37,584 bases of DNA from Marinobacter sp. (GTDB taxonomy: Bacteria; Pseudomonadota; Gammaproteobacteria; Pseudomonadales; Oleiphilaceae): NCBI GenBank assembly GCA_018623515.1, contig JAAZVL010000013.1, forward strand, positions 1-37,584, in the 5' to 3' direction. The notes under the pieces are model-generated. The model did not search any database. It was not told the DNA's origin and saw nothing but the letters and a program-made list of their open reading frames with translations. Each line of letters opens with the position of its first letter. Positions within the stretch are counted from its first letter, which is position 1. The translations under genes were made by a program, and so were the position numbers. Positions 27,113-36,635 of this stretch are shown piece by piece.

Positions 27113-28276
27113 ATGAAACGTCGTATTCCAGGTTTTGCCTTCGTGCTGTCGCTGGTTTTGGCAGGAGCGGCTTACACGTCTCTTGCCACTGCCGACAAGC
27201 ACGATTCCAAGTTTGCCCCCGACGATCCGGACCTGGCCGTGGCCACGTTCGCCGGCGGCTGTTTCTGGTGCGTGGAGGCGGGTTACGAAAAGATTCCGGG
27301 TGTCGTCGAGGCGGTCTCCGGTTATGCCGGCGGCAGTGTCGAAAATCCTACCTATGAGCAGGTCTCTTCCGGCCGCACCGGGCATACCGAAGCGGTCCAG
27401 GTCTACTACGACCCGGAGAAAATGACCTACGAGGGCCTGCTGCAGGGTTTGTGGCGGATGATGGATCCCACTGACGCCAACGGACAGTTTGTGGACCGCG
27501 GCAAACAGTACCGGCCGGCAATCTTCTACCATAATGCCGAGCAGAAGCGTCTGGCCGAAGCCGCTAAACAGGAACTGGAAGCAGCGGGCATCTATGAAAA
27601 GCCTGTGGTGATTGAAATTGTCCCGTTGGACACCTTCTATCCTGCGGAGAAGTATCACCAGGATTACTACAAGAAGAATCCCCTGCGGTATAAGTTCTAT
27701 ACCTTCAATTCCGGACGCTATCAGTTCATCGAGAAGGTCTATGGCGAGGACTACGAGCTGGATTTTTCCGGGTTCCGGCCCGCAGCCATGGAATCCGAAG
27801 AGCCGAGCAAAGGGTTTGACCCGCAAGCGTTCGTGAAGCCGGATCAGGACACCCTGAAAAAGCGGCTCACCGATATCCAGTACGAGGTCACTCAGGAGGA
27901 CGGCACCGAGCGCGCCTATGACAACCCGTATTGGGACAACAAGGAACCGGGTCTTTACGTGGATGTTGTGTCAGGGGAGCCGTTGTTTTCCTCCCGGGAC
28001 AAGTACAAGTCCGGAACCGGGTGGCCCAGCTTTACCCGGCCTATCCGGGAGGATGCGGTGGTCGAGCGGGAAGACAATACGCTGTGGATGACCCGCACTG
28101 AAATCCGGAGCCGGTACGCCGACTCGCATCTGGGGCACGTTTTCAACGATGGCCCCGCGCCCACCGGGCTTCGTTATTGCATGAACTCGGCCGCGCTGCG
28201 GTTCATTCCCCTTGAGCAGATGGAAGCCGAGGGCTACGGGGCCTATATCGACGATGTCACCGGCGGAAACTCCTGA
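27113..28276 (+). CDS. msrAB: Secreted peptide methionine sulfoxide reductase MsrA-MsrB fusion
   Basis: This 387-residue protein repairs oxidised methionine of both stereoisomers. A signal peptide (about 1-27) predicts the periplasm. The MsrA domain has GGCFWC with catalytic Cys50 and Cys53, and EKYHQDYY near its end. The MsrB domain (from about 250) has [26 protein letters not shown] and catalytic Cys356 in [11 protein letters not shown]. The zinc-binding CxxC pairs of many MsrB domains are missing (DVVSGEPLF in place of the first), so it is the zinc-free form usual in fusions. AGGAG lies before the ATG. It is followed 8 bp later by the convergent exonuclease gene. No thioredoxin-like domain is fused, so an external reductant such as a DsbD/CcdA-type partner is needed. 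Confidence 0.94.
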   Translation: MKRRIPGFAFVLSLVLAGAAYTSLATADKHDSKFAPDDPDLAVATFAGGCFWCVEAGYEKIPGVVEAVSGYAGGSVENPTYEQVSSGRTGHTEAVQVYYDPEKMTYEGLLQGLWRMMDPTDANGQFVDRGKQYRPAIFYHNAEQKRLAEAAKQELEAAGIYEKPVVIEIVPLDTFYPAEKYHQDYYKKNPLRYKFYTFNSGRYQFIEKVYGEDYELDFSGFRPAAMESEEPSKGFDPQAFVKPDQDTLKKRLTDIQYEVTQEDGTERAYDNPYWDNKEPGLYVDVVSGEPLFSSRDKYKSGTGWPSFTRPIREDAVVEREDNTLWMTRTEIRSRYADSHLGHVFNDGPAPTGLRYCMNSAALRFIPLEQMEAEGYGAYIDDVTGGNS

Positions 28277-28284
28277 ACCGCGGG

Positions 28285-29016
28285 TCAGAGCCACAGATCC
28301 TTGATCGGAGTGTTCGGGCTGAAATGATGATAAATCTGGGCCTGGAGAAGTTCCGCGGTGGCAATGGCATCAATCAGCGCATTGTGGGAAGCGTAATGGG
28401 GCAGACCGTAGCGCTGCCGGCTGTCGGCCAGTCGAATCGATACCGGTTTCTTGCCCAGCAAGCGTTGCCAGCGGCCCGGCCGCCGGTCAGGATGCAGGTG
28501 GGCTTCGATGGCCATGGTGTCGATGACCGGAAACCGGATGCCTTCGCCCAGCCGCCACTGCAGCGCCACGTTGAGGAACGGCCGCTCGATGTCCCGGTAA
28601 TGGACTACTGGAATGCGGCCATTCAGGTAACTGAACAGCTTATCCATCACCTCAGCAAGGTCCGGAGCATTGTCGATGTCGGAATGGGTGATGCCATGCA
28701 CTTCGATGGAGGTCTGGTGCAGTGGCAACTGCGGGCGCACCACCTGATGCCAGCACCGTCCCAGCTGGATACCGCTCAGAGTGAAGGGCACGAGTCCGAC
28801 GCTGACGATGGAGTGTTCATTCGGGTCAAGCCCCGTTGTCTCGAAATCCAGAGCTAACAGGGGAACGTCCGATATCGGCATGTCCGGGTCGACGCAGCCG
28901 GCCTCGTAGAAGGCCTTGAGTAGTGGTGATGTCGCCTGGTGGGCGAGTTCTCGATATTGCTCAGGCCAGGTCAGTTTGGCGCCTGGCGCGTCCTCACGCT
29001 CGGGATTACTGGGCAT
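28285..29016 (-). CDS. DnaQ-like 3'-5' exonuclease
   Basis: This 243-residue protein is a DEDDh exonuclease. Motif I is LALDFETTGLD (Asp57, Glu59), motif II is around HYRDIERPFLN, and motif III is YASHNALIDAIATAEL, carrying the His and last Asp. About 50 residues precede motif I. It overlaps the upstream DUF294 gene by 11 bp and is therefore translationally coupled to it. This pairing is common in gammaproteobacteria, often near an acetate-type sodium symporter, which is not present here. It is unlikely to be the replicative proofreading subunit because of the context and size. The nucleic-acid substrate is unknown. Confidence 0.9.
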   Translation of the reverse strand: MPSNPEREDAPGAKLTWPEQYRELAHQATSPLLKAFYEAGCVDPDMPISDVPLLALDFETTGLDPNEHSIVSVGLVPFTLSGIQLGRCWHQVVRPQLPLHQTSIEVHGITHSDIDNAPDLAEVMDKLFSYLNGRIPVVHYRDIERPFLNVALQWRLGEGIRFPVIDTMAIEAHLHPDRRPGRWQRLLGKKPVSIRLADSRQRYGLPHYASHNALIDAIATAELLQAQIYHHFSPNTPIKDLWL

Positions 29017-30883
29017 TGCGGCCTACCTGGGCGTTATAGCGGAAACGCAGGAATTTCTGGGCGTTGCTGACCACCTGGAAGGCGTCTTTGAGGTGGCTGC
29101 GTTCGAAGGGCGAGAGATCCTCGGGCCGGACGTTATTATCGGGAGTCCGGCCATCCTCGATGGCCAGGGCCTGGTGCCGGATACGAACGATGGAGATGAA
29201 CTCCAGGGCATCCCGGAGGTTGCCGAGGTCGTCTTCCAGCAGCAGCTTGGTCTGACCGATGGCCTTGAGGCGCTCGAAGGAGTTCTGGGCCCGGGAGCCG
29301 CAGGCCAGGGCATGGATCCGGATCAGGTCGGAAAGCGGTGCCGTGCCACGGCGTTTCAGGTTGAAGGTCTTGCGGTGCTGGCCGTCCTCCTCCAGCACGA
29401 AGGTGCGGAAAAAGCCCAGGGGCGGAGTCCGGTTCAGGGCATTGCGCGCCATCAGGGTAAGGAAGCGCTGACTGTGGCTGGCCTTCTCCGCCACCAACGC
29501 CTTCAGTTCTTCAGCAAATTCGATGTTGCCGTGGATGCCGTCCAGGTCAAAAAAGATGTTGCTGTTCAGCAGCGCCTCGGCCCTGGGGTTTTCGATCCAG
29601 TCCGTGAAATAGCCCTTCCACACACGCAGCGGCTGGCGCCATTTCGGATTGGTGGCCATGATCTCGCCAGTGCAGTATTTGTAGCCGCATTCGGCCAGGC
29701 CATCGCTGACGAACTTTGCCAGCGCCAGGAAATACTCGTCGTGTTCCTCGGGTACAAAACTGTCGTCCAGGATCATGGCGTTGTCCTGGTCGGTCACCAC
29801 CAGCTGCTCATCCCGGGCCATGGAACCCAGCGCCATGAAACAGTAGGGAATCGGGGGTGGCCCCAGCTTTTCTTCGCCCAGCTCCAGCAGTCGCTGGGTG
29901 AAGCTCCGACCGATCCCTGCCATGGCACTGCCGATCATGTGGGAGTTGGCGTCCTCATTGACCATGCGCACGAAGGTGTCCGGCACATCCCGGCTGATTT
30001 TCTTGAGACCTTTGACGTCGTTCTGGTGGTAAATGTTGCTCACCAGGTACAGGCTGCTCTGGCTTTCGTACTTGACGATGTCAGACAGGGCGATAACGCC
30101 ACGCACCTCATCTTTATCCATCACGGGCAGGTGATGGACGTTGTTATGCAGCATCATGAGCATGGCTTCAAAAATGTAGGCGCTGGCACGAATGGTGATC
30201 AGACCCTCGGACATGATGTCGCTGATGGGGGTTTCCGAGGGCAGGGCTTCGGTAACGGCCCGGGTCCGCAGGTCCCGGTCGGTGATGATGCCCTTGAGCC
30301 TGGAATTTTCGCCGCTTTCGTCCATCAGCAGCAGTGCGGAGACACCCTGGTCGGTCATGATCCGGGCCGCCTCCTGCAGCCGGACCGTGCAGGGCGCTGA
30401 TACCGGGGCACGGGAAATCAGCCGGGTGACCTTGGAGGTCATCAGATCATTGGATTTCTCCCGCCGGGACAGCGCCGAGCGCAGGCGGCTCCGGTCCTCG
30501 GTCTCAACGAAGTCGGCGAAGCCGTCATCGTTCTCGAACAGGTACTGGAAAGTGGCCTCGGGGATCCGGTAGACGAGGGTATCTTCGAGTGCCCTGGCGG
30601 GAAAACGCACGGTCTTGTTCATCAGCAGGCCGAACTGGCCAAAGATGTCACCCTCTCCGATCCGGTTATAGAGTTCACCGGAGCGCCGGTAGATCTCCAC
30701 GGCGCCACTGCGAATATAGTAGAGCCAGGAGTTGTCCTGGCCGAATTCCAGGATCTGCGTGCCGGCCCGGAAATACTGCACTTCAACGCCACCAACCACC
30801 TGATCAAGCAGTTCCTCCGGCATTTCATCAAACGGAGGGAACTGGGCCATGTGGTTCCGGATATCAATGAGTTCCGCCTGCAT
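29006..30883 (-). CDS. cNMP-binding/CBS/DUF294 nucleotidyltransferase-like signalling protein
   Basis: This 625-residue cytoplasmic protein contains a cyclic-nucleotide-binding domain (about 15-135; GEGDIFGQFGLLMNKTVRF), two CBS domains (about 165-280; GIITDRDLRTRAV and HHLPVMDKDEVRGVIALSDI), a DUF294 nucleotidyltransferase-like domain (GSMARDEQLVVTDQDNAMI near 350) and a DUF294 C-terminal helical domain. The protein likely senses nucleotides and modifies or regulates a partner; neither the ligand nor the target is known. The cNMP pocket lacks the usual Arg-rich phosphate cassette of CRP in my reading, so it may not bind cAMP. AGGGAG precedes the ATG. It leads an operon with the exonuclease. 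Confidence 0.9.
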   Translation of the reverse strand: MQAELIDIRNHMAQFPPFDEMPEELLDQVVGGVEVQYFRAGTQILEFGQDNSWLYYIRSGAVEIYRRSGELYNRIGEGDIFGQFGLLMNKTVRFPARALEDTLVYRIPEATFQYLFENDDGFADFVETEDRSRLRSALSRREKSNDLMTSKVTRLISRAPVSAPCTVRLQEAARIMTDQGVSALLLMDESGENSRLKGIITDRDLRTRAVTEALPSETPISDIMSEGLITIRASAYIFEAMLMMLHNNVHHLPVMDKDEVRGVIALSDIVKYESQSSLYLVSNIYHQNDVKGLKKISRDVPDTFVRMVNEDANSHMIGSAMAGIGRSFTQRLLELGEEKLGPPPIPYCFMALGSMARDEQLVVTDQDNAMILDDSFVPEEHDEYFLALAKFVSDGLAECGYKYCTGEIMATNPKWRQPLRVWKGYFTDWIENPRAEALLNSNIFFDLDGIHGNIEFAEELKALVAEKASHSQRFLTLMARNALNRTPPLGFFRTFVLEEDGQHRKTFNLKRRGTAPLSDLIRIHALACGSRAQNSFERLKAIGQTKLLLEDDLGNLRDALEFISIVRIRHQALAIEDGRTPDNNVRPEDLSPFERSHLKDAFQVVSNAQKFLRFRYNAQVGRNAQ

Positions 30884-30916
30884 ATCGCTCCCTGGTGCGC
30901 CCTGGCTAACGTCTGG

Positions 30917-30945
30917 AAATTATTGTTAATAAAGGACTATAGCAA
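30917..30945 (-). promoter_or_regulatory. Possible promoter of the DUF294-exonuclease operon
   Basis: On the minus strand TTGCTA (30945-30940) and TAATTT (30922-30917) are 17 bp apart in an AT-rich stretch, 34 bp before the start codon. The match is moderate. Confidence 0.35.
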
Positions 30946-30976
30946 CCGGAGGGAGAACTGGCCACGGCCGGGAATG

Positions 30977-31000
30977 AATGGCGGCCCGAGGGCCGCCATT
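30977..31000 (-). terminator. Hairpin after the lipoprotein operon
   Basis: AATGGCGGCCC and GGGCCGCCATT form a perfect 11-bp stem with a 2-nt loop, 19 bp past the stop of the beta-helix/cytochrome gene. There is no clear T-run, so intrinsic termination is uncertain. Confidence 0.6.
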
Positions 31001-31019
31001 GTTGGTGCAGAGGTAGGGT

Positions 31020-34000
31020 TTACTGGTTCAGGGACTGGAAGATGCTCTGGTTGCCGCAGGCATCGCCGTTTTCATAGTCGGCAGTTACCACGTTGTTTAT
31101 CCAGTGGTTGAGCAGCTCCACCCCTTCGGTGTGGGCCACGCTGCGGGCGATGGGTGGCATGCGCCGCTGGGGATCGCTGTCATCCGCCAGTCGGCAGGAC
31201 ACGATCGAGCTGTCGGCATCCCCGGGCACGACGATGTGCTGACGGCCGCAGGAACCGCCACCGGTGGCCGTTGGCTTCTTGCAGATCCCGTAGCCGGCGT
31301 CCACCTGACGGTAGTGGTCGAGGTAATAGCCGGTATTGGAGGCCGCCCCCCGGTCGTTATGGCAGTGCTGACAGTTCACCTCCAGGTACGCCCGCAGACG
31401 GGCCTCCACATCGGCGTCGGAGCCGGCAGTTTCACCGCTGTCACCGGGAAGGTTCCAGTGGGGCAGGCGCTCGATGTTGGTGGCCACGCCCCGGCCGTCA
31501 ATCTGAAGATCCGGTACATTGGTGAGAATGCCCTGATCCTGCCAGTACTTGAGCTGGTTGACCCGGGGGAAGCCCCCCTGTCCCCGGGTACCCATGAAAG
31601 CGGATTCCGGCGCGTAGGCACGGTTCAGGTTGCGGGGCTTCGGACCGATGGGCGCGCTGCCGGATTCCATGTCATCGTTGCTGTGGCAGGTAATGCACTG
31701 GTTGGCATTGGGAATGGCATAGGAATCCGAGCTTCCCGTGAGCAGCTGGCCTGTGGTCGGGTCCTGGTAATGCCAGCTCACGGCCCGGGTACCGCCACCG
31801 AGGGCCAGTTTTGCCACGGGATTGCCTTCGCTGTCCTTTTCCCAGATATAGGTGGGCCCATCCCAGAATGCTTTGCCGCTCTCGCTCACCCGTTTGATCA
31901 GCAAGCGGGTTTCCACCAGTTCCTCGGTACCCTGGCTTTCATCGGTAAAGGCAAAGGTCTTGGCAATCACCGTGCCGGTGGGGAAGTGGATCGTGCCGTT
32001 CACGTTATCCCCGTCCTGGCCGTCCATGTAGACCGCCTTGGTGCCCGGCGGTACGAATGCGACCCGGTACTTGGTGGCGTAGTCGGAGAACAGCTTGCTG
32101 TTGAGCACGAACGGGACGCCACCGTCATTGGGCATGCTGCGCGGATCGTGAGGATCGGCAAACAGGTTGTACTGGTCGAGCCTGGGACAATTCACTGCCA
32201 GGGCTTCGCGGTTAACGCTGCCGGGTTTGCCTCTTTTGGTGCAGAGCTTATTGATGTAGTCCTCACTCGGTGCCGGGTCAATGGTGCCGCTGGGTTCAAA
32301 CGGCGGGATTTCCACGCGGGGCAGCGCTGGCAGCAATTTCCCGAAGCGCGCCTGGCAGTCGTGGACCGACTTGTCGGTATCGGCCACTACACCGTCCAGT
32401 CCCGCCAGCACTGATTGCAGGCCTTCGAGGGTGAGGATGCCGGTGTCCTGCTCGGCCGCCGCCAGAACCAGCTCCAGGCCTTCGGTACCATGGAAATTCA
32501 TGTAGGCCTGGCTGTCGGCAGACAGGTCGTTGTCATGGAAGCAGGAGCCCCACTGGGGCAGTTTGCGCTCGCCCTGGTCGTTGAACTTGTAGGCGTTGTA
32601 ATGGCAGGACGGGTTCGGGTGCTCGTTGGTGTGGATCGGCTTGCCGTTTTCATCAGCGGGCACCGGCTGGCCGTCGGCATCAACCGGGTAGGGGCAGTCT
32701 GCGTCCAGCTCGTCCAGCAAGCCGTCCCAGACAATGTGGGCGCCCTTGCCGGGATTGGTGACGTTTTTCAGACCGATCAGGGTGGGCAGTACGGTTTCCA
32801 CCTGACCTTCCAGCAGCACTTTTTCGAAGTTGGGCGGCGGCAGGTCGTAGCCGGAGTTACGCATCACGTTGTTGTGGATATGCAGGCCTTCGGTGTACGG
32901 GTCCAGCTTCTTGTCCGAGGTCTTGCCTTTGCCGTCGATCAGCTCGTAGCTGGTGTAGATCACCGCAGCGGTACTGTGGTCCTCGAAGGTGTTATTGAAG
33001 ACCTCGATGTTGTCGTAGCCCAGGGTGATGAAGCCGGTACCCCGGGGTACGGCGGATACCAGGCCGCTGTGGGCGAAGTTGTAGGTGTTGTTGTTGCGGG
33101 CCACGTTGTTGAGCATCACCGAGGTATCGCCATACTGGGTGATGTTCTCCAGATCGTAGATCAGGAAGCCACCGGTGTTGCACTCCGCCAGGTTGCTGTC
33201 GTATTCACCGCCCTGGACGTTCTCGATCTCGAAGCCCATGACGTTGTACACCGCCCGGCTGTTGCGGATGATCGCGGTATTGGTCTGGCCCACGTAGATG
33301 CCCGCATCCGAGGCACCCACGGATTCGGAGTTATCCACCAGGATGTTCTCCGATTCCACCGGGTAGATGCCGTAGCGACCACTGGCGGAGCTGGGAATGT
33401 AATCCGGTGTGGGGTCGCCCTCGTTCAGCGGCGGGTTGGTGCACTGCACGTGCAGCCGATCGGTGAAGTTGCTGGCGGTGATCGGTTCACCGCCGCCAGA
33501 CCAGATCGCCCGCACGTTCAGCAGCGTGCCCCATTTCACGCCTTTGAGCTTGAAGGCATCGCCGGGGGAATCGGCAATGGTCAGGTCGCGCACGGTGATG
33601 CCGCGAACGTTGAGGGCTTCCAGGCCGGTGACGTTGTCGCTGTCGCGGAACGACAGCACGGTTTTGTCCTTGCCGCAGCCCTTGATCAGGACATCTTCGG
33701 TGGCCTGGATCAGCAGGCCGTGTTTCAGTTCGAAGAAGCCGCAGCCGAACTCCAGGGTGTCCCCCGGACGCAGCTGGATCATGGCACTGACCATCTCGTG
33801 CGTGGCCTCTGGCCCCGGGTTCACCAGGAAGGTGCGCCCATCGCTGAAGCGTTCCACCTGGTTACCGGCGACGCTGCTGTTGTCGTCCGCACTCTCACTG
33901 GTCGGTGTTGAATCCGATGAGCCACTGCCACCGAAGCAACCGCTGAGCAGGAAAGTGGCAGCCAGTGCCAGAAAAAGGCCGTGGTACCCGTGTCGCAGGT

Positions 34001-34025
34001 GGTTCCGGGTCTTTGCAAAAGTCAT
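31020..34025 (-). CDS. Lipoprotein fusing a parallel beta-helix domain to a di-haem c-type cytochrome
   Basis: This 1001-residue protein starts with a lipoprotein leader ending in LLSGC (Cys30) and a low-complexity Ser/Asp/Thr linker. Residues of about 60-420 show repeated short beta-strand turns rich in Asn and Asp (GIYVGQTNTAIIRNSRAVYN; IEVFNNTFEDHSTAAVIYTS), as in right-handed beta-helices. The C-terminal half carries two haem c motifs, CITCH (777-781) and CQHCH (885-889), with MPP near 956 as a possible axial Met. The halves match, from memory, the TIGR03805 and TIGR03806 (Shewanella SO2931 and SO2930) families, which usually occur as paired genes and can be fused. Their function is unknown. 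The location would be the outer membrane or periplasm. AAGGAGAGGAG precedes the ATG, 15 bp after the upstream gene. Confidence 0.85.
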   Translation of the reverse strand: MTFAKTRNHLRHGYHGLFLALAATFLLSGCFGGSGSSDSTPTSESADDNSSVAGNQVERFSDGRTFLVNPGPEATHEMVSAMIQLRPGDTLEFGCGFFELKHGLLIQATEDVLIKGCGKDKTVLSFRDSDNVTGLEALNVRGITVRDLTIADSPGDAFKLKGVKWGTLLNVRAIWSGGGEPITASNFTDRLHVQCTNPPLNEGDPTPDYIPSSASGRYGIYPVESENILVDNSESVGASDAGIYVGQTNTAIIRNSRAVYNVMGFEIENVQGGEYDSNLAECNTGGFLIYDLENITQYGDTSVMLNNVARNNNTYNFAHSGLVSAVPRGTGFITLGYDNIEVFNNTFEDHSTAAVIYTSYELIDGKGKTSDKKLDPYTEGLHIHNNVMRNSGYDLPPPNFEKVLLEGQVETVLPTLIGLKNVTNPGKGAHIVWDGLLDELDADCPYPVDADGQPVPADENGKPIHTNEHPNPSCHYNAYKFNDQGERKLPQWGSCFHDNDLSADSQAYMNFHGTEGLELVLAAAEQDTGILTLEGLQSVLAGLDGVVADTDKSVHDCQARFGKLLPALPRVEIPPFEPSGTIDPAPSEDYINKLCTKRGKPGSVNREALAVNCPRLDQYNLFADPHDPRSMPNDGGVPFVLNSKLFSDYATKYRVAFVPPGTKAVYMDGQDGDNVNGTIHFPTGTVIAKTFAFTDESQGTEELVETRLLIKRVSESGKAFWDGPTYIWEKDSEGNPVAKLALGGGTRAVSWHYQDPTTGQLLTGSSDSYAIPNANQCITCHSNDDMESGSAPIGPKPRNLNRAYAPESAFMGTRGQGGFPRVNQLKYWQDQGILTNVPDLQIDGRGVATNIERLPHWNLPGDSGETAGSDADVEARLRAYLEVNCQHCHNDRGAASNTGYYLDHYRQVDAGYGICKKPTATGGGSCGRQHIVVPGDADSSIVSCRLADDSDPQRRMPPIARSVAHTEGVELLNHWINNVVTADYENGDACGNQSIFQSLNQ

Positions 34026-34040
34026 GGCTTGCTCCTCTCC

Positions 34041-36512
34041 TTACAACGGGGCATTTTCAATTCGTTCCCACATCCGCAGGTAGGCTTCGGCGGAGGTGAA
34101 AAGCTGGTTGATGGCATCGTCGATCTGTTCCGGATCGGCGTCGCTGTTGCGGATCATGTCCTCAATCTGATCCGGGTACAGGCCGTAGTGGGCCACCCCG
34201 CGTCCGTCGTAGAGGCTGAATTCCCGGTCACCGGTGCGCTGAATATCGAACCGGACCCGGCCATCGATGGAAGTGAACGGGTAGAGTGCGGCCTCATCCT
34301 CGGCGGTGCCGGGATTGGCGGCCAGTTGCGCAATACCGTTCACGTCGGAGGCAAAGCCGGCACCACCGAAGGGGCCGACCTTCTGGTCATTGCTCCGGGG
34401 CCGGTTGCCATCCCGGGTGAGCTTGCGGACCCAGTCTTCCCGGGTGCCGCCGAAGGAGGCGGTTATCCCGCCCTGGGAAGCAATGCGGTCACGGAGCGCC
34501 TCGGTGCCGCCCCAGCCGCCATGGCTGTTGATCACCGGGTAGTCCAGCGGTCGTGTGATTTCCAGGATCCGGGCCGCCGCCTTGCGGCTGATGTGGTCGG
34601 TCTCGATCATCATCTTGCGACGCACCAGCTCCTTGATCAGGAAGTCGCCCAGATCACTCAGCCCGCGCCGGTTACAGAGCTCGTCGGTGCCCCGGCGAGG
34701 GTCGAGTGCGGTCAGTTCCTCGGGCGTCTCCGGGAAGCGCTCCCCCAGGTAGTCCATCTGGTACAACAGCTGGTCGATCAGGCCGAACGGTTGGAGCGTG
34801 GCATTCTGATCCGGCTCACCGCCGGTGTATTCGACGTTCTCGGGGCATTGCTCGAACTCGACGGGATGGCCGGTTTCCAGCAGGTTGCCGGCATAAAGGA
34901 TCGGGCCGATACCAATGCCGGTTGAAAGGTCCGGCAGGTGACCCCCGAAGGCGTTATCAAACTTGTGGACCGGGAAGATGTTGCGTACCCCCAGCTGGTA
35001 CAGCTGATCCAGCCGCTCCACGATGTCCTCCCGTGTGCATTCTGCGATTCCGAGGAACTCGCCACACTTGAATACCTTGGACATCTCGATGCCGAGCACC
35101 ACGGCCAGCTTGCCCTCGTCGATAACCTCACGGGCCTCCCCCGGGCTGGTGACAATCCGGAACCAGCCTTCACCCGGGCCACCGTGCTGGGCATCGATGT
35201 AATCCTGCATCTCGTACATGCGCTGGATCTGCAGCAGGATCGATTCCATCGGATCGCAATCGTTCTGTTTCTGGGGGTTGATGCGGCACAGAATCTCGTT
35301 ATGGACGAGGTGGTTGACGAGGATCTTCATGCCGGCCAGATGAGCCCGCTCCAGCCAACGGTAGTAGCTCTGATGATGCTGCAGGGAGTTGTACCGGGGC
35401 CAGTCGTTGAAGGTGGGCCAGCCCTGGGTGTCGTGCAGCCCGATGCCGCTGGTCGCCAGTTCGACAAAACCGGTCGCACCCCAGGGGCCGTGGACGGCCT
35501 CGCAGTCATGCAGGGCGTGGGTGACGCCAAAGCGGTGGAAAGGCGCACCGTAGTTGACCCGGCCGCCGATGAATTCATAGGCGGAGATATGGGAATGGGT
35601 GTCGACGAAGCCGAACACATCGTCCTTGTCGATGCCCTGCACATTACGGAAGCGATCCACTTCTTTCAGGTAGTTGGCCGGTCCTTTCTCATCAAGGATG
35701 TCGGCGTTCAGCTCCGCTTCGGGGTACTGCTGACACCCTTCCGCCTCCTGCAGGGTGAAAATACCGGAGGCATCGATCGTGGACGGTGACGCGAGTGCCA
35801 GGCCGTCCTCGGTGGTGGTCAGCATCAGTCCGGTGACATCGGATGCCAGCGTGAAGCCCGGTTCAGCGCCTGAGCGCTGCAGTTGCCAGACCGCCAGGTC
35901 GCTTGGCTGGTCGACCATGGCCAGGGCCGGACGGACCGTCACATCACCGATCTGGTCACCGGAGAACTCCAGACTCTCGCCAATGGAACGCAGGGCATCG
36001 CCAAGGGGCGCAACCGGATCCAGGATGAGGTTGGTGGTATCCCCGAGTCCGGCCACCAGGTAGCTGATCTCACCGATGAAGTTGCCGGTTTCGTCGAGGA
36101 ATTCCCCTGCCGGGTCGCTGATGCCGAGCAGATCAAAGCTGCCCACCTCTCCGGTAGTGCGCTGGTAATCCGACATCAACAGGTAGGCACCCAGGCGAGT
36201 GGGGCGCAACCTGAAAGCGGTGGCCTGGGCGGTGTCACGGGTGACGGAATACTGGCCGGATTGCGCGTCGGCCCGGAGATACCGACCGTCGGCCTCCAGA
36301 GTGTAGCAGCCGTTGGCAAAATCGTACCGGTCGAGTGTGGTGGCCTGTTTGAACGTGTCGTTGTCGGGGGCAACGGCAGACTCTTCAGGCGGTGTTGCGG
36401 ATTCCTGGCCGGAGCTTGCGGTCGGGCTGTCATCGGAGCCGCCGCAGCCACTGATCAGCAGGGCACCTGCGAGCGCCCATGCCTTGCCGGCGGGCCATTT
36501 GTTGTTATGCAT
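34041..36512 (-). CDS. Large amidohydrolase/peptidase-M19-like lipoprotein
   Basis: This 823-residue protein has a lipoprotein leader ending in LISGC (Cys23). An N-terminal region of about 250 residues has no recognised domain but a repeated beta pattern (GCYTLEADGRYLRAD). A metal-dependent hydrolase domain follows: VDTHSHIS (His306, His308), LGIEMSK with a possible metal-bridging Glu, LGVRNIFPVHKFDNAFGG, METDHISRKAAARILEI (His640) and VINSHGGWGG. The order recalls membrane dipeptidases (M19), though HxH replaces their HxD. The substrate is unknown. It precedes the beta-helix/cytochrome gene by 15 bp, so the two products probably act together at the outer membrane. The start has AGAGGT upstream. 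A CRP-like site lies 124 bp before it. Confidence 0.82.
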   Translation of the reverse strand: MHNNKWPAGKAWALAGALLISGCGGSDDSPTASSGQESATPPEESAVAPDNDTFKQATTLDRYDFANGCYTLEADGRYLRADAQSGQYSVTRDTAQATAFRLRPTRLGAYLLMSDYQRTTGEVGSFDLLGISDPAGEFLDETGNFIGEISYLVAGLGDTTNLILDPVAPLGDALRSIGESLEFSGDQIGDVTVRPALAMVDQPSDLAVWQLQRSGAEPGFTLASDVTGLMLTTTEDGLALASPSTIDASGIFTLQEAEGCQQYPEAELNADILDEKGPANYLKEVDRFRNVQGIDKDDVFGFVDTHSHISAYEFIGGRVNYGAPFHRFGVTHALHDCEAVHGPWGATGFVELATSGIGLHDTQGWPTFNDWPRYNSLQHHQSYYRWLERAHLAGMKILVNHLVHNEILCRINPQKQNDCDPMESILLQIQRMYEMQDYIDAQHGGPGEGWFRIVTSPGEAREVIDEGKLAVVLGIEMSKVFKCGEFLGIAECTREDIVERLDQLYQLGVRNIFPVHKFDNAFGGHLPDLSTGIGIGPILYAGNLLETGHPVEFEQCPENVEYTGGEPDQNATLQPFGLIDQLLYQMDYLGERFPETPEELTALDPRRGTDELCNRRGLSDLGDFLIKELVRRKMMIETDHISRKAAARILEITRPLDYPVINSHGGWGGTEALRDRIASQGGITASFGGTREDWVRKLTRDGNRPRSNDQKVGPFGGAGFASDVNGIAQLAANPGTAEDEAALYPFTSIDGRVRFDIQRTGDREFSLYDGRGVAHYGLYPDQIEDMIRNSDADPEQIDDAINQLFTSAEAYLRMWERIENAPL

Positions 36513-36635
36513 GTGGACCTCTCATTCCCTTTCCCTGCCGGCTTGGCCGGCAACATGTTTTTGTTTTTGGGATGGTCTCGGGCACCGGCAGGCGCCTCAG
36601 ACCAAACGTGAGAGGTTGTAGCATATGGCGAAAGG

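Noticed and set aside
28916..30400. 494-codon plus-strand open frame opposite the DUF294 gene
   Set aside because: It is the antisense of a well-conserved protein with clear domains, its composition is rich in His, Gln, Val and Gly as expected for a shadow of GC-rich coding DNA, and it has no ribosome-binding site.
31104..33911. Two long plus-strand frames (31104-32414 and 32415-33911) opposite the beta-helix/cytochrome gene
   Set aside because: The minus strand encodes a lipoprotein leader and two haem motifs; the plus frames have shadow composition and no recognisable domain.
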